A DNA stretch of 7,854 nucleotides, taken from contig DFHL01000068.1 in NCBI GenBank assembly GCA_002371315.1, forward strand, positions 42,353 to 50,206, given 5' to 3'. Shown here piece by piece: positions 1 through 6,856 of this stretch. The position numbers were made by a program, and so were the translations under genes. Position 1 is the first letter of the stretch. Every line of letters starts with the position of its first letter. The stretch is from Bacteroidales bacterium UBA3724 (GTDB taxonomy: Bacteria; Bacteroidota; Bacteroidia; Bacteroidales; P3). The notes below the pieces were generated by a model, which saw only the letters and a list, made by a program, of their open reading frames with translations, was not told the origin of the DNA and searched no databases.

Positions 1-359
1 ATACTGTACATATACTGTACAACGGGCGGAGCGGGTAGTGAAAATCAGTGTGTTGCAGAGGCCAAAAATCAGACTTTTCCAAACAGCGGGGTTTGCCACG
101 CAGTGCGGCCCACCCGTTTCCAGCAGGGCGGGGTGCGTCGCACTATGCAAACATACTTTACAACAAAATCAGGACTATTTCACAACTCTATCGAAGCTCA
201 ATAGATGTATAGTATTGTGATTATCCGCTTTTTGCCACTATGTTTCAGCCCTCGACCTTGTCGGGGAACGGCACAGGCTATTGTGATTCCCCGCTTTTTG
301 CCACTATGATGTAGTGCCGCATTGGGGGATTTTCGCAACTTTGCAGACGGTAGTCGCCG
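1..359. other. Intergenic region with repeats and small hairpins; no supported gene
   Basis: No convincing coding sequence is seen here. A 60-residue open frame at 38-220 has no recognisable family, no ribosome-binding context and an unremarkable composition. What the region does hold is short structure. The 10-mer ATACTGTACA occurs at 1-10 and 12-21. AAAATCAG occurs three times (41-48, 65-72, 165-172). There are odd palindromes at 99-107 (CGCA-G-TGCG) and 133-143 (GTGCG-T-CGCAC). A pair of 30-bp direct repeats (213-308) is listed separately. A 5-bp hairpin (346-350 with 357-361) overlaps the stop codon of the kinase gene; it has no T-tract on either strand, so it is at best a weak terminator. 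A minus-strand TATGTTTG box (155-148) fits the -7 consensus but has no TTTG at the right distance upstream. Confidence 0.6.
213..308. repeat. Two-copy 30-bp direct repeat with intervening hairpin
   Basis: Bases 213-242 and 279-308 match at 28 of 30 positions. The two differences are adjacent (AT at 223-224, CC at 289-290), and the period is 66 bp. Both copies contain CCGCTTTTTGCCACTATG. The 36-bp spacer holds a hairpin (250-256 with 260-266, 7 bp with one G-T pair, 3-nt loop). Part of its right arm can instead pair with the second repeat (262-268 CGGGGAA with 287-293 TTCCCCG, 7 bp perfect), so the two stems exclude each other. The CC variant in copy two is what creates this second pairing. 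CACTA (302-306) can also fold onto TAGTG (312-316). The role is unknown: it could be a regulatory leader, a dispersed intergenic repeat, or the edge of a mobile unit. Confidence 0.6.
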
Positions 360-2108
360 TCAGTAGCCTTTGATGTTCAGTTTGGCGAAATTGGTGTCGG
401 CTTTGTAGCGTTCCAGCGCCTCGGCAGGGACAAGCACCAAGGGGTTGGGGCTTTCCTGGACGAAGCTGAAGGTGGTGGCGGTCACCTTGGGCGGCTGCGG
501 CGAGCGGAAGCGGATGGTGTCGAGGTTGCGGTAGCCGTATAGGTTGCCCGAGCCCAAATATTTGAGTCCCAGCCCGAACTCCACATAGCGGCAGTTGAAG
601 AGCACGCAGATGCCGTCGTTGTCGATTTCCTCTATCTGGTCGGGGATGACGAGGCGATGGATGCCGCAGCCGTAGAAGCAGCTGGGGTCTATCCTGCGCA
701 GCGTTGAGGGGAAGTGTATGCGCTCAAGGTTGTAGAGTTCCGAAAGTGAGCGCTCGCCCAGATGCGTCAGCCCCTCCTCTATCCAGATGTCCTTCACGCC
801 CCAATAGGCCCACTCGAAGAGGTGCTCGCAAAGGGTGTCGACGGTGTTGGCAATGATTAGGTCCTTCATCGACACCGTGTTGCCGAAGCGGCCGTACTTG
901 TCGGGCTCCTTCTTGACGTGCAGCCGGCGGCTCTCGACACGGCAGGCGCTGATGTGCTCGCAGTTGTCGAAGACGTGGTCGCCAAGGTATTCAAGGCCTT
1001 CGGTGAGCAGCAGGGTGTCGCCCAGGTTGGTGCAGCCCGAAAAGGCCTCGTCGCCGATGCGGCGCAGCGTGGACGGGAAGCGGACCCGGGTCATCGCCTG
1101 GCATTGGAAGAAGGCGCGGTCGGCTATCTCCCTGAGCGGATAGAGGAACAGGCCGTGCCGTATTTTTTCGGGCAGGACAAGGTCGCCGGCGACGGTGTCG
1201 TAGCCCACAATGTGCGCTTCCGAATCTACTATCTGCACCCTCAATTCCTGTCCGTCGCCAAGCGCATAGCTGAATGGCTTGCTGGTGAAATGGAATGCCA
1301 TCATATAGACAAGGCACAGCACGCCAGCGACGGCCAATGCGATTGGCACTCCGGCCCAATTGCGGCGTTTCAGTGCCTTCCCGACGGCCTCGGCCGAATG
1401 GTAGCGGCTGTCGCGGACCTGCCGGCAGCAGCGTTTTGCAATTCTTCTATAACGGTGTGGCACAAGCTGCTGCAGAATGCGGCCCAGACTGTATATGTCC
1501 GAACGGCAGTCGAGCGGACCGCCCTGCAACTGCTCGGGCGACGCATAGCTCAAGGTGTAGGCGGGCTCTTTGAAGACGGCATAATAGTCAGTGTCCGACA
1601 GGCCGAAATCGATAACGCGAACGTTGTCGCCATTGCGGGTTATGAGGATGTTGCTGGGCTTCAAGTCGCGGTGCACGACCTGCAGCGAGTGCCAATAGCC
1701 CATTGCGTCGAGGAGCTGGGTCAGGACCCTTTTGCGCAGGGCCAGCGAGGGCTTGCGCTGCGCCAGCCATTCGTCGAGCCTATAGCCTTCCACGTATTCC
1801 ATCACTATACACAACCCTATATCAGACACATCCTCAATAGAATAGACGCGCACGATATTAGGATGGTTCAGCTGGACCATTATCTCAAACTCTTTGCGCA
1901 GCAAGGAATGGCACAATTCGTTGTCGGCATACTGAGGCTTCAACCCCTTGAGCAGGAAATGCTTTCCATAGCGGACAGCGTGCACCAGGCGGTTGTAGCC
2001 CTCCGACGGGATTTCCTCGCGGTTGGTGAATGAATTCTCGAGCGTATAGCGTTCTGAATTGTTGTCAATTACCCTGCCAGAACTTTCGATATCAGTTTCG
2101 TTTTCCAT
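360..2108 (-). CDS. Transmembrane Ser/Thr protein kinase with periplasmic/exterior BspA-like LRR domain
   Basis: This encodes 582 residues. Residues 45-250 form a Hanks-type kinase. They include a probable ATP-binding Lys (K54, in FLLKG), its helix-C partner E73, the catalytic loop H146-RDLKPSN-153 with base D148, the metal site D167-FG, the SPE motif (190-192) and the SDIYSLG helix (203-209). The usual GxGxxG loop before K54 is not recognisable. A basic stretch (KALKRRN, 245-250) precedes one hydrophobic segment (about 254-271). The rest (about 325-540) is BspA-type LRR_5 repeats, such as LREIADRAFFQC and LRRIGDEAFSGC. It closes with a VPAEALERYK tail typical of that family. The exported half has four D-T-[V/L/I] tripeptides that fit the Bacteroidetes O-glycosylation motif. 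The inferred topology is kinase inside and LRR outside, which suggests signal sensing; the ligand and substrate are unknown. The start at 2108 is chosen over in-frame ATGs at 2126 and 2135 because the promoter -7 box (2113-2120) lies between them and this ATG. Confidence 0.85.
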   Translation of the reverse strand: MENETDIESSGRVIDNNSERYTLENSFTNREEIPSEGYNRLVHAVRYGKHFLLKGLKPQYADNELCHSLLRKEFEIMVQLNHPNIVRVYSIEDVSDIGLCIVMEYVEGYRLDEWLAQRKPSLALRKRVLTQLLDAMGYWHSLQVVHRDLKPSNILITRNGDNVRVIDFGLSDTDYYAVFKEPAYTLSYASPEQLQGGPLDCRSDIYSLGRILQQLVPHRYRRIAKRCCRQVRDSRYHSAEAVGKALKRRNWAGVPIALAVAGVLCLVYMMAFHFTSKPFSYALGDGQELRVQIVDSEAHIVGYDTVAGDLVLPEKIRHGLFLYPLREIADRAFFQCQAMTRVRFPSTLRRIGDEAFSGCTNLGDTLLLTEGLEYLGDHVFDNCEHISACRVESRRLHVKKEPDKYGRFGNTVSMKDLIIANTVDTLCEHLFEWAYWGVKDIWIEEGLTHLGERSLSELYNLERIHFPSTLRRIDPSCFYGCGIHRLVIPDQIEEIDNDGICVLFNCRYVEFGLGLKYLGSGNLYGYRNLDTIRFRSPQPPKVTATTFSFVQESPNPLVLVPAEALERYKADTNFAKLNIKGY

Positions 2109-2112
2109 AGTG

Positions 2113-2144
2113 CAAAAGTACTTCATTTTTGGCAAGCGAGCAAA
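2113..2144 (-). promoter_or_regulatory. Bacteroidetes-type promoter for the LRR-kinase gene
   Basis: Reading the minus strand, TTTG (2144-2141) is followed by a 20-base spacer and TACTTTTG (2120-2113). This fits the Bacteroidetes housekeeping sigma consensus TTTG / TAnnTTTG exactly. The expected transcription start, about four bases past the -7 box, falls at or within two bases of the ATG at 2108. The mRNA would therefore have essentially no 5' leader. Confidence 0.75.
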
Positions 2145-2185
2145 ACACAGGCAAAAAGAAACAGAAAAGAAATAATTTTTACTCG

Positions 2186-2193
2186 TAACTTTG
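2186..2193 (+). promoter_or_regulatory. Probable -7 promoter element for the HTH-like gene
   Basis: TAACTTTG fits the TAnnTTTG -7 consensus and lies 22 bases before the ATG at 2216. This implies a leader of roughly 18 nt. No TTTG is found about 20 bases upstream (the region reads A-rich), so the -33 half is weak or absent. It diverges from the kinase promoter without overlapping it. Confidence 0.5.
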
Positions 2194-2215
2194 CAGTTCG
2201 GTTTATGTTTATGCT

Positions 2216-2797
2216 ATGAGCAACAACAAGCAGAATATCACCATCTTGTGCTCGCTTGTCGAGCAGGCTGCCGACCATCGGATCAGCACATCGTCCGATT
2301 TTGCGTTCCTTTCGGGATGCATTCAAGGACGGCTGAAGCAGACGGTAAGCGTCAGCACACTTGAACGGATATGGGGGTATGTCGACGGGTACCAAAATAT
2401 ACGCGAAAGCACGCTCGACATACTGGCGCGTTTTGTTGGTTTTCCCGACTGGAAGACCTTTGTGGCCGACTACTGCAACGTGCCGTCGGCGCAAAGCAGC
2501 CACCGCATCGCGGCAACGTCGTACAGCGCCGACCAGATACCCCAAGGCACGCTCATCGCCATCGAGTGGAACCCCAACCGGCGCTGCCTGCTGCTTCATC
2601 TTGGTGGCGGCCGCTGGCGTGTGGAGCAAAGCATCAACTCAAAGCTGTCGATCGGCGACACATTCTGCTGTCAGCGGTTCATTCTCAACGAACCACTCTA
2701 TTTGAACGACTTCAAACACGGGGACGACGATTCAGCGCTGTTCGTTGTCGGCAACCGCGGCGGCCTGACCAAAATCGCCTTTGTCAAGGAGGCATAA
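2216..2797 (+). CDS. Uncharacterised Bacteroidales protein with N-terminal HTH-like region
   Basis: This encodes 193 residues with no signal peptide or membrane segment, so it is probably cytoplasmic. Residues 27-81 follow a pattern common in Bacteroidetes proteins of unknown function: F-x-x-L-S, then VSVSTLERIWGY (44-55), ESTLDILARFVGF (64-76) and DW-x-x-F (78-82). The pattern resembles a helix-turn-helix fold in which 'SxxTLxRiWGY' would be the recognition helix. Residues 108-190 look beta-rich, with IAIEWNPNRRC, NSKLSIGDTF and a 'PLYL' motif; no enzyme motif is seen. The gene is divergent from the LRR-kinase gene with 107 bp between the two start codons, which hints at linked regulation or function but does not prove it. 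DNA binding is inferred from sequence pattern only. A 4-bp GCGC hairpin right after the stop (2799-2811) lacks a T-tract. Confidence 0.75.
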   Translation: MSNNKQNITILCSLVEQAADHRISTSSDFAFLSGCIQGRLKQTVSVSTLERIWGYVDGYQNIRESTLDILARFVGFPDWKTFVADYCNVPSAQSSHRIAATSYSADQIPQGTLIAIEWNPNRRCLLLHLGGGRWRVEQSINSKLSIGDTFCCQRFILNEPLYLNDFKHGDDDSALFVVGNRGGLTKIAFVKEA

Positions 2798-2920
2798 CGC
2801 GCGAAAAGCGCACGCAGGCCAGCGCACAGATGCACTCAAAATGACTTAAACCCGAAGGCCAACATTTTCAACGCCTTACGAACGAAAAGAAAACTTTTTA
2901 CTCTATTTTTTTAAAATAAA

Positions 2921-2952
2921 TTTTTCCATTATCCAAAAAGTTCGTAATTTTA
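2921..2952 (+). promoter_or_regulatory. Weak candidate promoter for recJ
   Basis: TTTT (2921-2924), a 20-base spacer and TAATTTTA (2945-2952) differ from TTTG / TAnnTTTG in one base of each box (the last base). It sits in a very A/T-rich stretch just before the recJ ATG and would give a leader of about 9 nt. No better candidate is seen between the genes. Confidence 0.35.
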
Positions 2953-2965
2953 CACCCAGTAAAAA

Positions 2966-4798
2966 ATGAAAGAAAAACGTTGGATAATAAGGAAAGATTA
3001 TGATATAGAGGTTGTTGAAAAACTTGCGGATTCTTTGGGTGTGGACAAAATTATTGCCACACTGCTTGTAGAACGTGGTGTCACTACTTTCGAGGAAGCC
3101 AAGCACTTCTTCCGTCCGAGTTTAGACCAACTTCACGATCCGTTCTTGATGAAAGATATGGATCGTGCCATTGCGCGCATAAACGACGCCATCCGCAAAA
3201 AGGAACGTATGCTTATCTATGGCGACTACGACGTCGACGGCACATCGGCCGTGGCGCTGGTCTACTCGTACTTCCACACGCTCCACTACAACATCGACTT
3301 CTATATTCCTGATCGCGATACCGAAGGATATGGCATATCCTTTCAGGGTATCGACTACGCCAAACGCACTGGCGTCAAACTGATTATAGCCCTCGACTGT
3401 GGAATAAAGGCCGTCGAGCAGGCTGAATACGCGAACCAGTTCGGCATCGACATCATCGTCGGCGACCACCACCTGCCAGGCGAGGTGCTGCCAAACTGCT
3501 GCGCCGTTCTCGACCCCAAGCGCGAGGACTGCCCCTACCCCTACAAGGAGCTGTCGGGCTGCGGCATAGGCTTCAAAATCGTCGAGGCCTATATGGAGCA
3601 GAAAATCGGCGTGCGCCTATGCGACTCGGCATCGGAGCTGAACGACGCGCAAAGAAAGAACCTCGAGATGCTGAAGCTGAAGCTGCTGCGCTATCTGGAC
3701 CTCGTTGCCGTCAGCATCGCGTCGGACATCGTGCCGATGACGGGCGAAAACCGCGTGCTGGCCTCCTTCGGTCTCAAGGTCATCAACACCTGTCCGCGGC
3801 CGGGCCTCGAAGCCATTCTGACCTACGGCCACATCGAGCCCCGTTCGAAAGAGGACCGTGCCGGACATCCCGAGAAGGAATCCTACTTCGTCAAGGACCT
3901 GAACATCAGCGACCTCGTCTTCCTCGTCGGACCGCGAATCAACGCCGCCGGACGCATCCACAGCGCTTTCGACTCGGTGCGACTGCTGCTGGCCGAGAAC
4001 CGTGAGGTGGCATCGCGTCTGGCCGAAGAGATAAACAACTACAACACAGAGCGCAAAGACCTTGACACACTGGCTACAGAAGAAGCCAAACGGCGTCTCG
4101 ACACCGACCCGACGCTTGCCAGCCGCCACACCATCGTGCTCTTCGGCGAAGAATGGCATCGCGGCGTGGTTGGCATCGTCGCCTCGCGCCTGGTCGAGGC
4201 CTACTACAGGCCAACCATCGTGCTGACCCGCTCGACCGACGACCTCTATGTCGGCTCGGCACGCAGCATCAAGGAGTTCGACGTCCACGCCGCCCTCGAA
4301 GAATGCAGCGACCTGCTCGAGCATTTCGGTGGCCACAAGAGCGCCGCCGGCGTGTCGATCCGTCCCGAGAACTTCGAGCGTTTCGTTGAGCGGTTCGAAG
4401 AGGTCGTAAGCCACACCATACCGCCCGAGGCTACAACCCCCGAAATCGAAATCGATGCCGTTGTGCGCTTCTCGGACATCACGCCCAAGTTCCTGCGCAT
4501 CCTCAAGCAGTTCTCGCCTTTCGGACCCGACAACAACGTGCCCGTATTCCGCACCAACCACCTGGAGAGCAACCCATTGCAGCCTCCGCGCATCGTTGGC
4601 AGCAACCACCTCAAGTTCTCTGTGCTCTCGTCCGACAGCCCCAACTCCTACCCTGCCATCGGCTTCCAACTGGGCGAGTACTATAGCCGCGTCAGCCGCC
4701 AGGAGATGTTCGACGTCTGCTACCAGCTCGAAGAGAACTATTGGCGCGGCAAGACCGAGATACAGCTCAACGTGAAGGATATAAAGTTTGGTAATTAA
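2966..4798 (+). CDS. recJ: Single-stranded-DNA-specific exonuclease RecJ
   Basis: RecJ degrades single-stranded DNA 5' to 3' in the cytoplasm and acts in RecFOR recombination, mismatch repair and base-excision repair. The 610-residue product carries the full DHH phosphoesterase motif set: YGDYDVDGTSA (85-95), LDCG (143-146), G-DHH (166-169), the Asp of SIASDIVP (D254) and VGPRINAAGR (321-330). The DHHA1 part follows with WHRGVVGIVASRL (397-409), GSARSI (430-435) and FGGHKSAAG (454-462). About 130 further residues would form the OB-fold. E. coli RecJ is 577 residues, so this is a full-length, slightly longer form, and every expected catalytic residue is present. The first 60 or so codons are A/T-richer than the strongly G/C-ending remainder. 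The start is taken as the first ATG after an A/T-rich promoter-like tract, and no Shine-Dalgarno is seen. It appears to be a single-gene unit closed by the hairpin at 4824-4857. Confidence 0.97.
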   Translation: MKEKRWIIRKDYDIEVVEKLADSLGVDKIIATLLVERGVTTFEEAKHFFRPSLDQLHDPFLMKDMDRAIARINDAIRKKERMLIYGDYDVDGTSAVALVYSYFHTLHYNIDFYIPDRDTEGYGISFQGIDYAKRTGVKLIIALDCGIKAVEQAEYANQFGIDIIVGDHHLPGEVLPNCCAVLDPKREDCPYPYKELSGCGIGFKIVEAYMEQKIGVRLCDSASELNDAQRKNLEMLKLKLLRYLDLVAVSIASDIVPMTGENRVLASFGLKVINTCPRPGLEAILTYGHIEPRSKEDRAGHPEKESYFVKDLNISDLVFLVGPRINAAGRIHSAFDSVRLLLAENREVASRLAEEINNYNTERKDLDTLATEEAKRRLDTDPTLASRHTIVLFGEEWHRGVVGIVASRLVEAYYRPTIVLTRSTDDLYVGSARSIKEFDVHAALEECSDLLEHFGGHKSAAGVSIRPENFERFVERFEEVVSHTIPPEATTPEIEIDAVVRFSDITPKFLRILKQFSPFGPDNNVPVFRTNHLESNPLQPPRIVGSNHLKFSVLSSDSPNSYPAIGFQLGEYYSRVSRQEMFDVCYQLEENYWRGKTEIQLNVKDIKFGN

Positions 4799-4823
4799 TC
4801 AAGTATTAATACCTTTATAATAA

Positions 4824-4866
4824 GGTTCATCCTCAAAAACATACAAGAGGATGAACCCTATTTTTT
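4824..4866 (+). terminator. Rho-independent terminator of recJ, possibly bidirectional
   Basis: GGTTCATCCTC (4824-4834) pairs perfectly over 11 bp with GAGGATGAACC (4847-4857) across a 12-base A-rich loop. It is followed by CTA and six T (4861-4866). This is a good intrinsic terminator 25 bases past the recJ stop. The T-run includes the first two bases of the stop codon (4865-4867, minus strand) of the converging small gene. Read from the minus strand, the same hairpin is followed only by a T/A-mixed tract, so it would terminate that unit less strongly. Confidence 0.9.
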
Positions 4867-5050
4867 AGTTCCAAAAGCCGTTGCCTTCGTTCCAAATACT
4901 GTGTTCGTTATAGTCTTCTACCTGTTCGCTTTGGCTAGTTTCCCAAAACATTATCTGGTCAAGAATTGGATTTGAGGCACTAAAGCCCCTTTCCACCTTA
5001 AATGAAACCACCGTCAATTGCGGTGCTACATATTCTTTTCTATTTTCCAT
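4865..5050 (-). CDS. Conserved-type small protein (61 aa) downstream of fimbrillin-like lipoprotein
   Basis: This encodes 61 residues. The N-terminal half reads YVAPQLTVVSFKVERGFSAS (7-26), a pattern I associate with small Bacteroidales proteins of unknown function (tyrosine, proline, alternating hydrophobics, then E-x-GF-x-x-S). The second half is acidic and polar (QSEQVEDYNEH) with Trp at 36, 53 and 60, and it ends GNGFWN. There is no signal peptide, lipobox or membrane helix. The start codon lies 18 bases after the stop of the upstream lipoprotein gene with no promoter between, so the two are almost certainly co-transcribed. Its function is unknown. The pairing with a surface lipoprotein suggests a role in that structure, for example as an accessory subunit, chaperone or secreted peptide, but nothing in the sequence decides this. 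It is a real gene rather than a chance frame, judging by operon position and the patterned N-terminus. Confidence 0.75.
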   Translation of the reverse strand: MENRKEYVAPQLTVVSFKVERGFSASNPILDQIMFWETSQSEQVEDYNEHSIWNEGNGFWN

Positions 5051-5068
5051 ATAATATGTTGATTTATG

Positions 5069-6856
5069 TTATTCTCCATTAATTGTTAATCCACTAGCAT
5101 CTACACCATTAAAAGTATCGGTTGATGAATAATAGATACCACCATAATAACAATTATATACTTTGCCTGTATATACGTTACTGTATCCACTTGCAGTTAT
5201 GCTGCCTGTAATAGTAATGTTGTTATATATTGAAATGTCAGGTGTGAGTGATGTCAGTACATCCCCAAATACCCCACCAACAAGACATTTGGTTTTTCGT
5301 ATATATTCATTATTGTAGCTGCCGTCGTAAATTCTAAAAATAATATTATTAAAATTGACAGTTACATTTGATGCGGGACAATATCCACGCCCCGAAAGAC
5401 CTCCCAAAGAACTGAAATTGCTATTTCCATAAGTTGAGGGACCTGACGTTATATCCTGTCCGTCTTCAAAAGTAACACTACTATTAAGAATACTACCTCC
5501 TCCTGTACCAAAGAAACCACCTAATACAATTCTCCTATGAAAATGACAGTTAACCTGAAAGTTCATAATATGGACGTTTGACACTGTTGTATTATAAGCA
5601 TCACCTGCAATTGACCCTATATAACCTCCGTACAGGTCGCCGCTCCCATCTAACCCCATTGTCAAATAGTTAAAAGTGATGTTTCTTATTGTCGCATTTT
5701 GAGGAGATGTAAAAAGTCCAATCTGATCATAACAAACATCAAAATCTCTACACGATGATTCAGTGACAACTAAGTTGTTTATTGAGTGGTTTCCTCCGTC
5801 GAGTATGCCTGAAAAATGCCACAATGATTTTATGCTTACACCTTCCATATTTAGATTATTGATAACCATATAATTAGCATCCTTATAATTTAACCCGTTG
5901 TAACTCCAGACTCTATTTGCCAAATCATCAACATCATCACGATAAAATGTCCCAATTAATGCGTCAGACATCAGTCGTAAGTCCTGTGGTGTACTTATCT
6001 CATAATATGTTGTTCCTCCTATTATTGTTGTAGGAAACAATGCCGATGTCGTGACATTTGGTTGCCCCTCATTGAGGTCAACCGCCACTATCCCAAGTTC
6101 AGCACGTCCTAAATGTCCTCCTGTACTTTGTGTCCGTTCAAAAGTGTGTTTTGTGCCTTCAACGTGACCCTCGACTTTTACCGTAAAATTCACATTACCA
6201 TTCATCACTGGTATCGGAATTTGTACAGTGCCCGTACTAAAACTCTCGTTGTCAAAAAACATCTGCACGGTACGGTGTTCACCTGTTCCGTCTGTTGTCG
6301 ACGAACCGATATTCTCAATATCGGAGAGGTTAAACTGCATCTCACCGCTCATTACTCGATGTTGAGATGTTCCGATGGTGATGCGGTCGATGCTTATTCC
6401 CGAAGGACCTGTAATCTGCACATTTAGTGCTCCAGTCAGATGTTTCATCATTACAGTCCCATCCAATGCAGTACCCCAATAGGCCATTGGAGCATCTAAC
6501 ACCTGCTGACCGCCAGATGTCTTGTACTGGTATGATGCGGGCATATTCATTGTCACCGTACTTCCACTTCTGCTTTGATAAATTGACGAGGGAAATACAA
6601 TGCAGTAATTGTCAGCAGAAAACTCTCCTTCCACATAGGCTTGCGAGCCATTAACAGTTACCGAGGACTCTTCGCCATTAATGTTTATCGCATCACCAGT
6701 CTGCCAGTAAGAGGAAAGACCATTCACTGTCATTTTCTCTCCTCCACCCATTCCTTCAGCAGTTAGCGTTAATCGATTAATTGGCTCTTTTTGACAGGCT
6801 GACAGCAATGTTAAAAATGCGAGCCCTACAGTCAACATTTTATTCTTTGTTTTCAT
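5069..6856 (-). CDS. Fimbrillin-like surface lipoprotein with C-terminal GLUG/beta-helix region
   Basis: This encodes 595 residues. A lipoprotein signal peptide (KTKNK, then a hydrophobic run) ends in lipobox LSA-C21, followed by QKEP. Residues about 28-262 resemble the fimbrillin/Mfa-like family of Bacteroidales. They include the family-typical W-x-x-GDAININ (51-60), an MMKHLTGALNVQIT strand (136-149) and a long run of beta-favouring residues. From about 285 to the end the protein looks like a parallel beta-helix of GLUG type, with FSGILDGGNHSINNL (348-362), QIGLF (378-382), NATIRNITF (387-395), and repeated GG-x-x-G and N-x-T/S turns. It is therefore probably an outer-membrane-anchored adhesin or fimbrial (tip or accessory) component. 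No catalytic motif is seen. It leads a two-gene unit with the 61-residue protein. Codons are markedly A/T-richer than in recJ or ettA. The start is the first ATG of the frame. The nearest good minus-strand promoter is about 300 bp upstream (7158-7188). Confidence 0.8.
   Translation of the reverse strand: MKTKNKMLTVGLAFLTLLSACQKEPINRLTLTAEGMGGGEKMTVNGLSSYWQTGDAININGEESSVTVNGSQAYVEGEFSADNYCIVFPSSIYQSRSGSTVTMNMPASYQYKTSGGQQVLDAPMAYWGTALDGTVMMKHLTGALNVQITGPSGISIDRITIGTSQHRVMSGEMQFNLSDIENIGSSTTDGTGEHRTVQMFFDNESFSTGTVQIPIPVMNGNVNFTVKVEGHVEGTKHTFERTQSTGGHLGRAELGIVAVDLNEGQPNVTTSALFPTTIIGGTTYYEISTPQDLRLMSDALIGTFYRDDVDDLANRVWSYNGLNYKDANYMVINNLNMEGVSIKSLWHFSGILDGGNHSINNLVVTESSCRDFDVCYDQIGLFTSPQNATIRNITFNYLTMGLDGSGDLYGGYIGSIAGDAYNTTVSNVHIMNFQVNCHFHRRIVLGGFFGTGGGSILNSSVTFEDGQDITSGPSTYGNSNFSSLGGLSGRGYCPASNVTVNFNNIIFRIYDGSYNNEYIRKTKCLVGGVFGDVLTSLTPDISIYNNITITGSITASGYSNVYTGKVYNCYYGGIYYSSTDTFNGVDASGLTINGE

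Noticed and set aside
38..220. Short plus-strand frame of 60 codons
   Set aside because: It has no recognisable family, no promoter element at a suitable distance, and a composition like the surrounding noncoding DNA.
213..308. Possible CRISPR array (30-bp repeat, 36-bp spacer)
   Set aside because: There are only two copies and one spacer, the spacer is itself a hairpin, the repeats differ at two sites, and no cas gene is near. A third copy is not present on either side.
346..361. Hairpin overlapping the kinase stop codon as an intrinsic terminator
   Set aside because: The stem is 5 bp and no T-tract follows on the minus strand. It may be incidental.
918..2033. Long plus-strand open frame (371 codons) antisense to the LRR-kinase gene
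   Set aside because: It lacks recognisable domains and lies wholly within a gene with clear kinase and LRR motifs. Long antisense frames are expected from G/C-rich codon bias.
2109..2135. Upstream ATG starts (2135, 2126) for the kinase
   Set aside because: The consensus -7 box (2113-2120) lies downstream of both, so these codons would not be in the transcript.
2799..2811. Hairpin after the HTH-like gene as a terminator
   Set aside because: The stem is only 4 bp and no T-run follows.
3617..4669. Long minus-strand open frame antisense to recJ
   Set aside because: It shows no family motifs, with Val/Glu/Gly-rich composition typical of a reverse-frame shadow; recJ motifs cover the same DNA.
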